The translations under genes were made by a program, and so were the position numbers. From CAVTHK01 sp964552235 (lineage in GTDB: Bacteria; Spirochaetota; Spirochaetia; SZUA-6; CAVTHK01), in assembly GCA_964552235.1 (NCBI GenBank), contig CAZKGO010000017.1, positions 1 to 64,000 of the forward strand: a DNA stretch of 64,000 nt, read 5' to 3'. How positions within the stretch are numbered: position 1 is the first letter of the stretch; every line of letters starts with the position of its first letter. Positions 26,580-34,568 of this stretch are shown piece after piece. A model generated the notes under the pieces. It was not told the DNA's origin and did no database searches. It was given only the letters and a program-made list of their open reading frames with translations.

Positions 26580-27578
26580 ATGGCCGATCTCAAGGTCGCA
26601 CTGGTGGGCTGCGGGCGGCACGCCTACCACGTCATGCAGCCGGCGCTTCGCGATCTCGGCGCCGAGGTCGTGGCGGTCTGCGACTCGAAGCCCGAGGCGC
26701 TCGCCCGCTTCACGGCCACCTATCGCGTCGGGCGAACCTACAGCGACTACCGGGCGCTCCTGGACAAGGAGCGCCTGGACGCCCTCGTGGCGGTGACCGG
26801 CCCCGAGTCCCACCCCGCCATCGCCATCGCGGGAATGCAGAGGGGACTGAACGTCTTCGTGGAAAAGACCCCCGCCCGCACCGCGGCTCAAGGGGAGGCC
26901 ATGGTGACCGCGCAGCGGCAGACCGGACGATGGACCATGGTCGGCTTCAACCGCCGCTATGCCACCGCCTACCGCATGGCCAGGGCGGTGGTCGACGAGC
27001 GCGCCCCGGCCTACCTCATGCAGTCGCGCTACCACGCCCAGGACTACGGCAGCGAGGACCGGTTCATCGTCGGCCACCTGATCCATCACCTGGACCTGGC
27101 GCGGTACTTTCTCGGGGAGATCCGCGGCATCCAAGCCTGCCGCGTGTTCCACAGTCCGGGCAAGGTCGGCTACAGCATCAACCTCACGGCCGAAAGCGGC
27201 GCCGTGGCCAATGTGCAGTCGGCCAGCATGCTCAACTTCAACTACCCCCAGGAGTATTTCCAGATCATGGGCGTCGGCTGGGAGGTGATCGTCGACAACC
27301 ACCAGGAGGTCCGCTACAACCGCGACGACCGCCCGGCGGCTCAGCGCAGCCGCTATGACCACCAGCGCCTCGACGAAACGCGGGACTCGCTGCTGTGGAG
27401 CCAGAACCGCACGATGTTCCCGCCCACCGTATACCACGACCAGGGCTTCCACGCGGAGCTCGAGCTCTTTCTCCGCTGCGTGGCCCGGGGCGAGGCGCCG
27501 CCGTACACGATGACCGACAGCCTCAAGAGCCTCCAGCTCATGGAGACCTTTCAGCGCACCATCGAGCTGCACGACTGA
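26580..27578 (+). CDS. Gfo/Idh/MocA family oxidoreductase
   Basis: A 332-residue protein with the Rossmann motif ALVGCGRHA, a GxGxxA variant in place of the GxGxxG seen in the paralogue near the window start. The EKP motif is VEKTPAR. HHLDLARYFLGEIRG matches the C-terminal domain. It lies 4 nt after the glycoside hydrolase gene, so it belongs to the same operon and probably acts on the released monosaccharide or its oxidised form. The start is ATG 26580. Confidence 0.88.
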   Translation: MADLKVALVGCGRHAYHVMQPALRDLGAEVVAVCDSKPEALARFTATYRVGRTYSDYRALLDKERLDALVAVTGPESHPAIAIAGMQRGLNVFVEKTPARTAAQGEAMVTAQRQTGRWTMVGFNRRYATAYRMARAVVDERAPAYLMQSRYHAQDYGSEDRFIVGHLIHHLDLARYFLGEIRGIQACRVFHSPGKVGYSINLTAESGAVANVQSASMLNFNYPQEYFQIMGVGWEVIVDNHQEVRYNRDDRPAAQRSRYDHQRLDETRDSLLWSQNRTMFPPTVYHDQGFHAELELFLRCVARGEAPPYTMTDSLKSLQLMETFQRTIELHD

Positions 27579-27630
27579 GTGTGGGCGCGGGCACGGATAC
27601 CCAAGCGCCAGGTGCGAAACGGAGCAGGCC

Positions 27631-28488
27631 ATGGAATACGTGACCTTTGGCAGGACGGGCGCGAGGGTGAGCCGCATCGGCTTCGGCGGGGCCACCGCCG
27701 GGCTCAAGAACTACATCCGCAGCTACGACCCTCAGGACAAGGCGGCTCGGGACGGGGTCCTCGCGGCGATCGCCAAAGCCCTCGAGCTGGGCATCACCTA
27801 CTTCGACACCGCCCCCGGCTACGGCAGCGGCGCCTCCGAGGAGATCTTCGGCGAAGCCCTCGCCGGGGTGCGCGACGTGTTCATCGCCACCAAGGTCGGC
27901 CTGCGGGACAAACACGACGTGAGGCGCAGCGTCGAGGGCAGCCTCAAACGGCTGCGCCGCGACCGCCTCGACCTCATCCAGATCCACGGCACGAGCTACA
28001 CGACCGAGGCGGCCGATGAGATCCTGGGCCGCGGCGGCATGGCCGAGCAGATGATCCGGCTCAAGGACGAAGGTCTCGTGCGCTGGATCGGATTCACCAC
28101 TGAGGACAACAACGATTCGGTCTACCGCTTGGTCCGCAGCGGGCTCTTCGACATGCTGCAGATCTGGTACAACTTCATGTCCCAGCACCCCTATATACCG
28201 GCGCGGCCCTTCGGCAGCCTCTACGAGGCCGACCAGGCGGGCCTGGGAATCGCGGTGATGCGCGCGCCCACCTCGGGAAGTTTCCAGAAGTGGATACAGA
28301 TGGTGAACCCGGCCAACACCTTTGACTACACCCGGGCTCTCATCCAGTTCGTCCTGTCCAACCCGCTGGTCGACGTGGCCCTCATCGGCATGCGCACCGC
28401 CGGGCATGTGGCCCAGAACGTCGCCATCTGCGAGGCGGTGCACGAGCGCATCGACATCAGCGAACTCTACCGCTGGTACGTGGTTTAG
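27631..28488 (+). CDS. Aldo/keto reductase
   Basis: A 285-residue NADPH-dependent reductase with an intact AKR tetrad: Asp59 (YFDTAPGYGSG), Tyr64, Lys88 (FIATKVG) and His119 (LIQIHGTS). The N-terminus VTFGRTGARVSRIGFGG is typical. The C-terminal half has GMRTAGHVAQNV in place of the usual cofactor loop. It lies 52 nt after the oxidoreductase on the same strand and completes the sugar locus, probably reducing or oxidising a sugar aldehyde intermediate. Confidence 0.9.
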   Translation: MEYVTFGRTGARVSRIGFGGATAGLKNYIRSYDPQDKAARDGVLAAIAKALELGITYFDTAPGYGSGASEEIFGEALAGVRDVFIATKVGLRDKHDVRRSVEGSLKRLRRDRLDLIQIHGTSYTTEAADEILGRGGMAEQMIRLKDEGLVRWIGFTTEDNNDSVYRLVRSGLFDMLQIWYNFMSQHPYIPARPFGSLYEADQAGLGIAVMRAPTSGSFQKWIQMVNPANTFDYTRALIQFVLSNPLVDVALIGMRTAGHVAQNVAICEAVHERIDISELYRWYVV

Positions 28489-28574
28489 CCGCAGCCGCCG
28501 CGCACGGCTCGGGCGGACTCCTGCGGTGCGACGCGGGATAGATCGGTGCTACACTCGACGCTTGGGAGAAAACG

Positions 28575-29141
28575 ATGCCGGTGGAGCGGGTAAAGCTCGT
28601 CGTGCTGTTCTGCGACATCAGCGGCTTCATGCGCCTGACGCGGCAGCTCGGAGAGCGCACCAGCGAGCTCGTCCAGGAGTTCTACGAGAAGGCGGGCGAC
28701 GCCGCCGTGGACAACGGCGGCACGATCCTGAAGTACATCGGCGATGCGATGCTCTGCGTGTTTCCCGACGGCCGGGAGAGAGACGCGGTCAGGGCCGCCG
28801 TGCGCATGCGGAGCGACTTCGCCGCGCTCCTCGAGGGCTACGCGAGCGGGACCGAAGCGCAGCTCCACGCGGGGATCAGCAGCGGCGAGGTGACCCGCGG
28901 CGTCTTCGGCCACCGGTCTCTGCGGCTCGAGGACGTGATGGGGGAGACCGTGGCGCACGCCGCCGCTCTCAACAGGCTGCCCGGCATCACGGTGACGGAC
29001 CGGGTCCGCGAGGCGATCGGCGCCGAGTTCCGCGCCGTCGAGCTCGCGCCGCTGCCCCTCACGTGGAGCGGCGGCACCCTCGGGGCGTGGGAGATCGAGC
29101 CGCCCGCTACACGATCTGGATCACCGCGCCGCCAAAGGTGA
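28575..29141 (+). CDS. Stand-alone class III nucleotide cyclase domain, degenerate
   Basis: A 188-residue soluble class III cyclase homology domain. Both metal aspartates are present: Asp14 (FCDISGFMRLT) and Asp57 (KYIGDAMLCVF). The transition-state region, usually GDTVNLAARL, reads GETVAHAAALN, so the catalytic Asn and Arg appear to be lost. Activity may be weak, need a partner, or be replaced by nucleotide sensing. It has a -10 box TACACT at 28550 and GGGAGAAA before ATG 28575. Its 3' end overlaps the convergent fusion gene by 35 bp. Confidence 0.75.
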   Translation: MPVERVKLVVLFCDISGFMRLTRQLGERTSELVQEFYEKAGDAAVDNGGTILKYIGDAMLCVFPDGRERDAVRAAVRMRSDFAALLEGYASGTEAQLHAGISSGEVTRGVFGHRSLRLEDVMGETVAHAAALNRLPGITVTDRVREAIGAEFRAVELAPLPLTWSGGTLGAWEIEPPATRSGSPRRQR

Positions 29142-32100
29142 AGCCGCCTCCGAACGCGGTCAGCCCCAGCACCTCGCCGCTCTTGCGCTCGCCGAGCAGC
29201 TGCTCGAGGCAGATGGGGATCGTGCTCGAGGAGGTGTTGCCGTACTCGCGGATGTTGCTGTAGAGAAAATCCTTGTGCGCCTTGAGCTTGAGCGCGATCG
29301 CGTTGATGATGCGCTGGTTGGCCTGGTGCGGCACGACCAACGACAGGTCGCTGACCGTCCTGCCTGACAGCTTGCAGGCCTGCTCGAGCATCGTGATCAT
29401 GCCCCTGATCGCCTCGACGAACACCTTGGGGCCGTCCATGAAGATCGACTCGTCTCGCTGGTGCGGCACCCGCAGGATCGAACCGTCCTCGCCCCTGGCA
29501 GACAGCACTGGCGGCCACAGGCGCGCCCGGATCTTGTGGGCGCCGCCGGCCGCCACGACGAGGGTCGCCGTAGCCGCGTCGCCGAAGATCGGCGCGGTCG
29601 AGGGATCGGCGGGGTCGGTGTGCACCGAAAGCGTCTCCGAAGTGACGAGCAGCACCCGCCTGTCGGGCCGGGTGTTCAGGTAGTCGTAGGCCGCCTGCAG
29701 CCCGTACAGATACCCGGAGCAGGCCGCGTTGATGTCGTAGGCCTGCACGTAGACGTCGCTCGCGCCCTCGGCCAGTTTGTTCAGGATGAGGGTGGCAACC
29801 GCCGGCGTGGAGATCATCGGCGTTCCCGTCGCCGTGATCAGCAGGTCGATGTCTCGGATCGAGATCCCGTGGGCCGCGAGCAGCTGATGGGCCGCCTTTG
29901 CGCCCAGCGTCACGACCGTCTCGCCCTCGCCCACCCAGTAGCGGCTCTCGATGCCGACGCGCTTCAGGATCTCGCTCGGCGTCCACTCGGGGCACTTGGC
30001 CGCGATCTCCTCGTTGGACACCTTGCGCGACCCCGTCGCCACCGTGATGCCCGCCAGCCCGATCTCGACCGCGGTCTCCCGCTTCGCCTCAGGCGCGGGC
30101 GCGGCGGCCGCCGTCGCGCGCGCCGCGGGCCTGGCCGGCGCTTTGCCCCTGGTGATGACGGGAGTGCCCGGCTCCTCGCGCGAGATCGGCTTTAGCGATG
30201 CGTCGAGCGCCTCGGCCGTCCTGATCCTGGCCAGCGGCGTGCCGACCTTCACCATCTCTCCCGGGGGCACCAGGATCTGCAGCACCTCGCCCTCGACAGG
30301 CGAAGAGAGCTCCTGCACGGCCTTGTCGGCCTCGAGGTTGGCGACGATGGTTCCGGCCTCGATGCGGTCGCCCGCCTTGACCTGCCAGTCGAGCACGGTC
30401 ACCGACTCGTCGGAGGGGCTGGAGCCGATCGCTTCGATCGAGAACACGCCGCTCTCGGCCCTGGGCGGAGCCTGCCAGCTCACCTCGGCGCCCAGCATCG
30501 CGCCGGCCTCCTCGAGGGTGCGCCGGTACGAGGGCAGCACCTCGAGCTGGTTGGCGAAGTTGAAGGGCACGAACGTGTCCGGCCGCGCGACCCGGCGCAC
30601 CGTCACGGGCATCCTCGCCTTTTCGGCGACCACCGCGGCGATCTCGGCGCCGAAGCCGCAGGTGAGGTTCTCCTCGTGCACGATCAGCAGGCGCCCCGTG
30701 CGCTCGGCGCTGGCGAGCACCGCCTGCTCGTCCCACGGCGAGAGGCTGCGCAGGTCGATCACCTCGGCGCTGTAGCCGGCGCCGCGGAGAGCAGCCGCGG
30801 CCTTGCGGCACATCGGCACCGCGTTGCCCCAGCCGAGGAGCGTGATGTCGTCGCCCTTTTCCACGACGCGCGCCCTGCCGATCGGCACCAGCTGCCGTTC
30901 GACGTCCGAGCTCGTGGTGTTCTCGCGGTCGTTGAGCAGGTTCTTGGGATAGAAAAAGATGGTCGGCCGGCCCGAGGCCAGGGCCGCGTTGAGCAGGCCC
31001 ACGGCGTCGGCGGCCGTGCTCGGCTCGAACACGTCGAGCCCCGGCGTGTGCACAGCGTACGACTCCATGCTGCTGGCGTGGAACGGCCCGAGGCCGGGCT
31101 TGTAGCCGCCGGTGGTCGCCATGACGATCACCGGGGCCTGGAAGCGGCCGTCGGTGCGCCAGTACATGGTGGCGAGCTCGGTGGCGATCTGGTTGAAGGC
31201 GAGGGGCAGGAAGTCGGCGAACTGCAGAAAGGCGATCGGCCGTCGGCCGGCCAGCGCCTCGCCGACGGCGAATCCGATGATCGTCGACTCCGAAAGAGGC
31301 GAGTTGCGCACGCGCCCAGGGTAGGCCTGGGTGAGCCCGCGCGTGATGCCGAACACGTCGCCCTTGGGGTCCTCGATGTCCTCGCCGAACATCACGATGC
31401 GCCGGTCGCGGCTCATGCGCCTGCGGAACAGCTCGCGCACCGCCTCCAGCATCGTCAGGCGCGGCTCGCTGGAATCGCCGCGGTACTCCCGGCGGGCGTC
31501 CTCCAGATCCCTCGGCAGCTCCTTCTTGGCGTGGAACGTGGCGAACGGGTCGGGGCTGCGCTGCGCTGCGAGGGCGTCCTTCTTGATCTGCTCCGTGACC
31601 TCGGAGGCGATCCGCTCGAGGTGCTCGCGGGCCACCCCCTGCGCGACGAGGGCGGCTTCGAACAGGGCGAGCGGGTCGCGGCTGCGGCGCGCCTCCTCGA
31701 TCTCGTCTGGGGTGCGATAGAGGGTCTGGTCGTCGGCGTTGCTGTGGCTGTCGAGGCGTTCGAGGCGCAGCACCACGATGGCCGGCTTGCGCGTGCGCCG
31801 CATCTCGGCCACGATCTCGCCGTAGCGCGCGCAGGCGCCGATCACGTCGTGGCCGTCGATGCGCCGGATCGGGATGCCGCAGAACGCCTCCTGCTCGCCG
31901 GCCGGCAACGAGAAAAAGGTCCGGCCGGCCGTGCGCGTCGAGATCGCCAGGGAGTTGTCCTGAACGACCCAGAGAACCGGCAGCTCGCGCGCAGCCGAGG
32001 TGAGGATCGCCTCCAGCATCTCGCCCTGCTGCGTCGTGCCGTCGCCTACGGAGCAGTAGACGATCGGCCGCGCGGGATCATCCTTGACGGTTTCGGCGAC

Positions 32101-32487
32101 GCCGCAGGCATGCAGGCCGCCGCTGCCGACGGCGCCGGGCATCCCCATCACGCGCTGGTCTGCGGCGCTCATGATGGCGTTCATCGCCCGGCCCCGCGAC
32201 TCCGAGGCGTCCTTGGCGAACAGGGCGAGGAACATGGTCTCTGGGGTGACCCCGCGGGCGAGCAGCAGCGCCTTGTCCCGGTAGTGGGCCTGCAGCCAGT
32301 CCTCAGGGATCAGATGAGGCCACAGGGCGGCCGCGGCCTCGTGGCCCGCCCCCGAGACGTGGAAGAAGGCCTCGCCGCGCCGCGTGAAGTCCTGTTCCAG
32401 GGCGTCCACGGCACGCGCCATCCGCATGTATCGGTACAGCTCGACCAGCGTGGCTGCATCAGTCGTTTGCTGCGCAACCTGAGGCAT
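29107..32487 (-). CDS. E1alpha-E1beta-lipoyl-KASIII fusion: 2-oxoacid dehydrogenase joined to 3-oxoacyl-ACP synthase III
   Basis: A 1126-residue polypeptide. Residues ~10-325 are E1alpha (thiamine diphosphate motif GDG at 148-150 with Asn178). Residues ~343-665 are E1beta (MFGEDIEDPKGDVFG). Residues ~685-757 are a lipoyl domain with acceptor Lys722 in LEADKAVQ. An Ala/Pro linker spans ~775-805. Residues ~810-1126 are KASIII with Cys923 (NAACSGYLYG), His1054 (VPHQANQRI) and Asn1084 (EYGNTSSS). All catalytic residues are present. An E2 acyltransferase domain is absent. The implied reaction is decarboxylation of a branched 2-oxoacid onto the lipoyl arm, then condensation with malonyl-ACP. ATG 32487 has GGAGGT upstream. 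Confidence 0.93.
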   Translation of the reverse strand: MPQVAQQTTDAATLVELYRYMRMARAVDALEQDFTRRGEAFFHVSGAGHEAAAALWPHLIPEDWLQAHYRDKALLLARGVTPETMFLALFAKDASESRGRAMNAIMSAADQRVMGMPGAVGSGGLHACGVAETVKDDPARPIVYCSVGDGTTQQGEMLEAILTSAARELPVLWVVQDNSLAISTRTAGRTFFSLPAGEQEAFCGIPIRRIDGHDVIGACARYGEIVAEMRRTRKPAIVVLRLERLDSHSNADDQTLYRTPDEIEEARRSRDPLALFEAALVAQGVAREHLERIASEVTEQIKKDALAAQRSPDPFATFHAKKELPRDLEDARREYRGDSSEPRLTMLEAVRELFRRRMSRDRRIVMFGEDIEDPKGDVFGITRGLTQAYPGRVRNSPLSESTIIGFAVGEALAGRRPIAFLQFADFLPLAFNQIATELATMYWRTDGRFQAPVIVMATTGGYKPGLGPFHASSMESYAVHTPGLDVFEPSTAADAVGLLNAALASGRPTIFFYPKNLLNDRENTTSSDVERQLVPIGRARVVEKGDDITLLGWGNAVPMCRKAAAALRGAGYSAEVIDLRSLSPWDEQAVLASAERTGRLLIVHEENLTCGFGAEIAAVVAEKARMPVTVRRVARPDTFVPFNFANQLEVLPSYRRTLEEAGAMLGAEVSWQAPPRAESGVFSIEAIGSSPSDESVTVLDWQVKAGDRIEAGTIVANLEADKAVQELSSPVEGEVLQILVPPGEMVKVGTPLARIRTAEALDASLKPISREEPGTPVITRGKAPARPAARATAAAAPAPEAKRETAVEIGLAGITVATGSRKVSNEEIAAKCPEWTPSEILKRVGIESRYWVGEGETVVTLGAKAAHQLLAAHGISIRDIDLLITATGTPMISTPAVATLILNKLAEGASDVYVQAYDINAACSGYLYGLQAAYDYLNTRPDRRVLLVTSETLSVHTDPADPSTAPIFGDAATATLVVAAGGAHKIRARLWPPVLSARGEDGSILRVPHQRDESIFMDGPKVFVEAIRGMITMLEQACKLSGRTVSDLSLVVPHQANQRIINAIALKLKAHKDFLYSNIREYGNTSSSTIPICLEQLLGERKSGEVLGLTAFGGGFTFGGAVIQIV

Positions 32488-32588
32488 GGGCACCTCCGGA
32501 GACTGGGATATTTGCGGGCAACGGGGGCGGCCGCCGCGACAGCATCACTCGGCAGCGGCGTCGGGGGCGCGGCCGCCAGGGCCCAGCC

Positions 32589-32617
32589 AATATAGCATCG
32601 GGCCCGAACGTTGTCGA
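32589..32617 (-). promoter_or_regulatory. Promoter of the E1-lipoyl-KASIII fusion gene
   Basis: On the minus strand TCGACA (32617-32612), 17 nt and TATATT (32594-32589). This gives a leader of about 95 nt before the Shine-Dalgarno and ATG 32487. I see no known riboswitch in that leader. Confidence 0.5.
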
Positions 32618-32700
32618 GACGCGAGGCCGTCCGCCGGCTCCGGGGCCCGAATCGTCCCGCAGGACCACGATCGGGGGGCCGCGGTTGCACTCGGCCCGCG

Positions 32701-33780
32701 TCAGGCGAAGGAGGTGATCTCCTGCCGCATGCGCGCGAAGCGGGGCTTGAGCACATCGTAGATGATGCGGATGCGCTCGTCGTGGTGAGCAAAGGCGCTC
32801 TTCATGGCGTTGATCGTGATCTTCTCTAGGTCCTCAAGGGTCAGGTTGTAGTGCCTGACCGCGAGCTCCATCTCCTGGCTGAGCGTCGTGTTGCTCATGA
32901 GGCGGTTGTCCGTGCAGAGGAACACGCGGAAGTTGTTGCGGTAGTACAGCGGGAACGGGTGGTCGTCGAGCGACTCGGCCGCCCCGGTCTGCACGTTGGA
33001 CGACAGGCACATTTCGAGGGGGATCCTCTTGTCCAGGACGAACTCGGCCAGCGTGCCCATCCGCGCGATCCGGGTCCCGCTCACGACCATGTCTTCGCGC
33101 AGCCGCGTCGCATGGCCGATGCGGTGCGCCCCGCAGATCTGCAGCGCCTGCCAGATGCTGTCCATGCCAAAGGCCTCGCCGGCGTGGATCGTGATGTTGA
33201 AGTTCTTGCTGCGGATGTACTCAAAGGCGGCGATGTGCCTCTTGGGCGGGTGCCCGTACTCGTCGCCCGCCAGGTCGAACCCCACCACACCGCGGTCGCG
33301 AAAGGCCACCGCCAGCTCGGCGGTCTCCAGCGAGACCTGCTGGTCGCGCATGGCGCAGAGGATCACGCCGTAGTCGGTGCCGGTCTTCGTCCTGCCCTCC
33401 TCCATGCCCCGCAGCACCGCGCGCACAACCTGCTCGAGGTTGAGCCCGCCTGCCAGGTGGAGGACGGGGGCAAAGCGGATCTCGGCGTACACGACGTTGT
33501 CGGCGGCCAGGTCCTCGATCGTCTCGCGGGCGATGCGCTCGAGGGCGGCCTCGGTCTGCATCACCGACAGCGTCACCGCGAAACCTTCGAGGTAGAGCTT
33601 GAGGCTCTTGCGGTCGGCCCCGCGGTGGAACCACGCGGCCAGCTCGGCCGGCCCGCCGGCCGGCAGGTCGACCCCGCGCTCGCGGGCCAGCTCGATGATC
33701 GTGGCGGGGCGGACGCTTCCGTCGAGGTGGTCGTGCAGCTCGACCTTGGGCAGCTGCCGGATCATGTCTCGAGTGACCAT
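32701..33780 (-). CDS. add: Adenosine deaminase family protein
   Basis: A 359-residue ADA/AMP deaminase-family protein. Zinc-site His16 and His18 (VELHDHLDGS) sit at the N-terminus. Further motifs are the ITIHAGEAFG His/Glu region, LEMCLSSNVQTG and CTDNRLMSNTTLSQE, where Asp supplies the last ligand. It deaminates adenosine to inosine, or a related 6-aminopurine. It follows the fusion gene on the same strand after 207 bases but has its own -10 box TACTCT (33792-33787) 6 nt before ATG 33780. It is divergent from the RibD-like gene. Confidence 0.92.
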   Translation of the reverse strand: MVTRDMIRQLPKVELHDHLDGSVRPATIIELARERGVDLPAGGPAELAAWFHRGADRKSLKLYLEGFAVTLSVMQTEAALERIARETIEDLAADNVVYAEIRFAPVLHLAGGLNLEQVVRAVLRGMEEGRTKTGTDYGVILCAMRDQQVSLETAELAVAFRDRGVVGFDLAGDEYGHPPKRHIAAFEYIRSKNFNITIHAGEAFGMDSIWQALQICGAHRIGHATRLREDMVVSGTRIARMGTLAEFVLDKRIPLEMCLSSNVQTGAAESLDDHPFPLYYRNNFRVFLCTDNRLMSNTTLSQEMELAVRHYNLTLEDLEKITINAMKSAFAHHDERIRIIYDVLKPRFARMRQEITSFA

Positions 33781-33786
33781 GGTCCT

Positions 33787-33860
33787 AGAGTAGTCGACGC
33801 CGGGCCTGCCGGCAAGCGCGCGCCCCCGGCTTGCCGCCGGCGGGAGGTCAGCCGTATAGT
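33787..33860. promoter_or_regulatory. Divergent leaderless promoters, adenosine deaminase and RibD-like genes
   Basis: On the minus strand TACTCT (33792-33787) ends 6 nt before ATG 33780. On the plus strand TATAGT (33855-33860) ends 5 nt before GTG 33866. Neither start has a Shine-Dalgarno, so both transcripts are predicted to be leaderless. Confidence 0.55.
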
Positions 33861-33865
33861 GGGCC

Positions 33866-34528
33866 GTGGCCCGGCCGCGCGTCACCATCAGCTTTGCCCA
33901 GAGCCTCGACGGACGCATCGCCACCCGCGGCGGCCAGTCGCAGTGGATCTCGGGAGCCGGGACTCTCGAGCTCGCCCAGGAGCTGCGTCGCGACAACGAC
34001 GCCATCCTCGTCGGCATCAACACGGTTCTGCGCGACGACCCGCTGCTCACCTGCCGGCTGCCGGGCTGCCCGTCCCCGCTGCGCGTCGTTGTCGACTCGC
34101 GCCTGCGCCTGCCCGCCGACAGCCGGATCGCCCAGACCGCAGACCGGTACGCGACGATCGTGTACGCCCTCGAGGCGGACCCGCTGCAGGTCGATCGGCT
34201 GTCGCGACGTGGCGTCAGGGTCACCGTCATGCCGCCGGCCCGCGGCGGCGGCGTCGATCTGCCGGCCGCGCTCGAGCACCTGGCCGCGTCGGGAGTCGAG
34301 ACCCTCTTTGTCGAAGGCGGCAGCGCTGTGATCACGGCGTTCCTCAGGGCGGGCCTCGTCGACCGGCTGCTGGTGGTCACCGCGCCTCTGGTGATCGGCG
34401 AGGGGATCCCGGCAGTCGGCGACCTCGGCGTCGAGGATCTCGCCGCTGCGCTGCGATTCCGCCCGGTGCGCCTCGAGCAGCGAGGCGACGACGTCGTGTG
34501 GGAGCTGGAGCCGCGCGAGCGCGCGTGA
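33866..34528 (+). CDS. RibD C-terminal domain-like reductase, stand-alone
   Basis: A 220-residue protein of the RibD reductase/DHFR-like fold: VTISFAQSLDGRIAT at the N-terminus, DAILVGINTVLRDDPLLTCR in the first half, VETLFVEGGSAVITAFLRAG as the signature loop and a PLVIGEG near the end. These match 5-amino-6-(5-phosphoribosylamino)uracil reductase, the second step of riboflavin synthesis. The zinc deaminase domain that normally precedes it in RibD is missing and no other rib gene is nearby. It may be a split RibD or a reductase of another pathway. The start is GTG 33866. Confidence 0.82.
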   Translation: MARPRVTISFAQSLDGRIATRGGQSQWISGAGTLELAQELRRDNDAILVGINTVLRDDPLLTCRLPGCPSPLRVVVDSRLRLPADSRIAQTADRYATIVYALEADPLQVDRLSRRGVRVTVMPPARGGGVDLPAALEHLAASGVETLFVEGGSAVITAFLRAGLVDRLLVVTAPLVIGEGIPAVGDLGVEDLAAALRFRPVRLEQRGDDVVWELEPRERA

Positions 34529-34556
34529 GCCCTACCCGGCACGCGGCGCGGCGCGG

Positions 34557-34562
34557 TATCTT
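34557..34562 (+). promoter_or_regulatory. -10 box, leaderless M28 peptidase mRNA
   Basis: TATCTT ends 6 nt before the GTG start at 34569, in the 40 bases between the RibD-like gene and the peptidase gene. There is no Shine-Dalgarno. Confidence 0.45.
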
Positions 34563-34568
34563 GGAGTC

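Noticed and set aside
30676..32595. Long plus-strand frame opposite the E1-lipoyl-KASIII gene
   Set aside because: The minus strand shows clear catalytic motifs across the whole interval; the plus-strand product has none.
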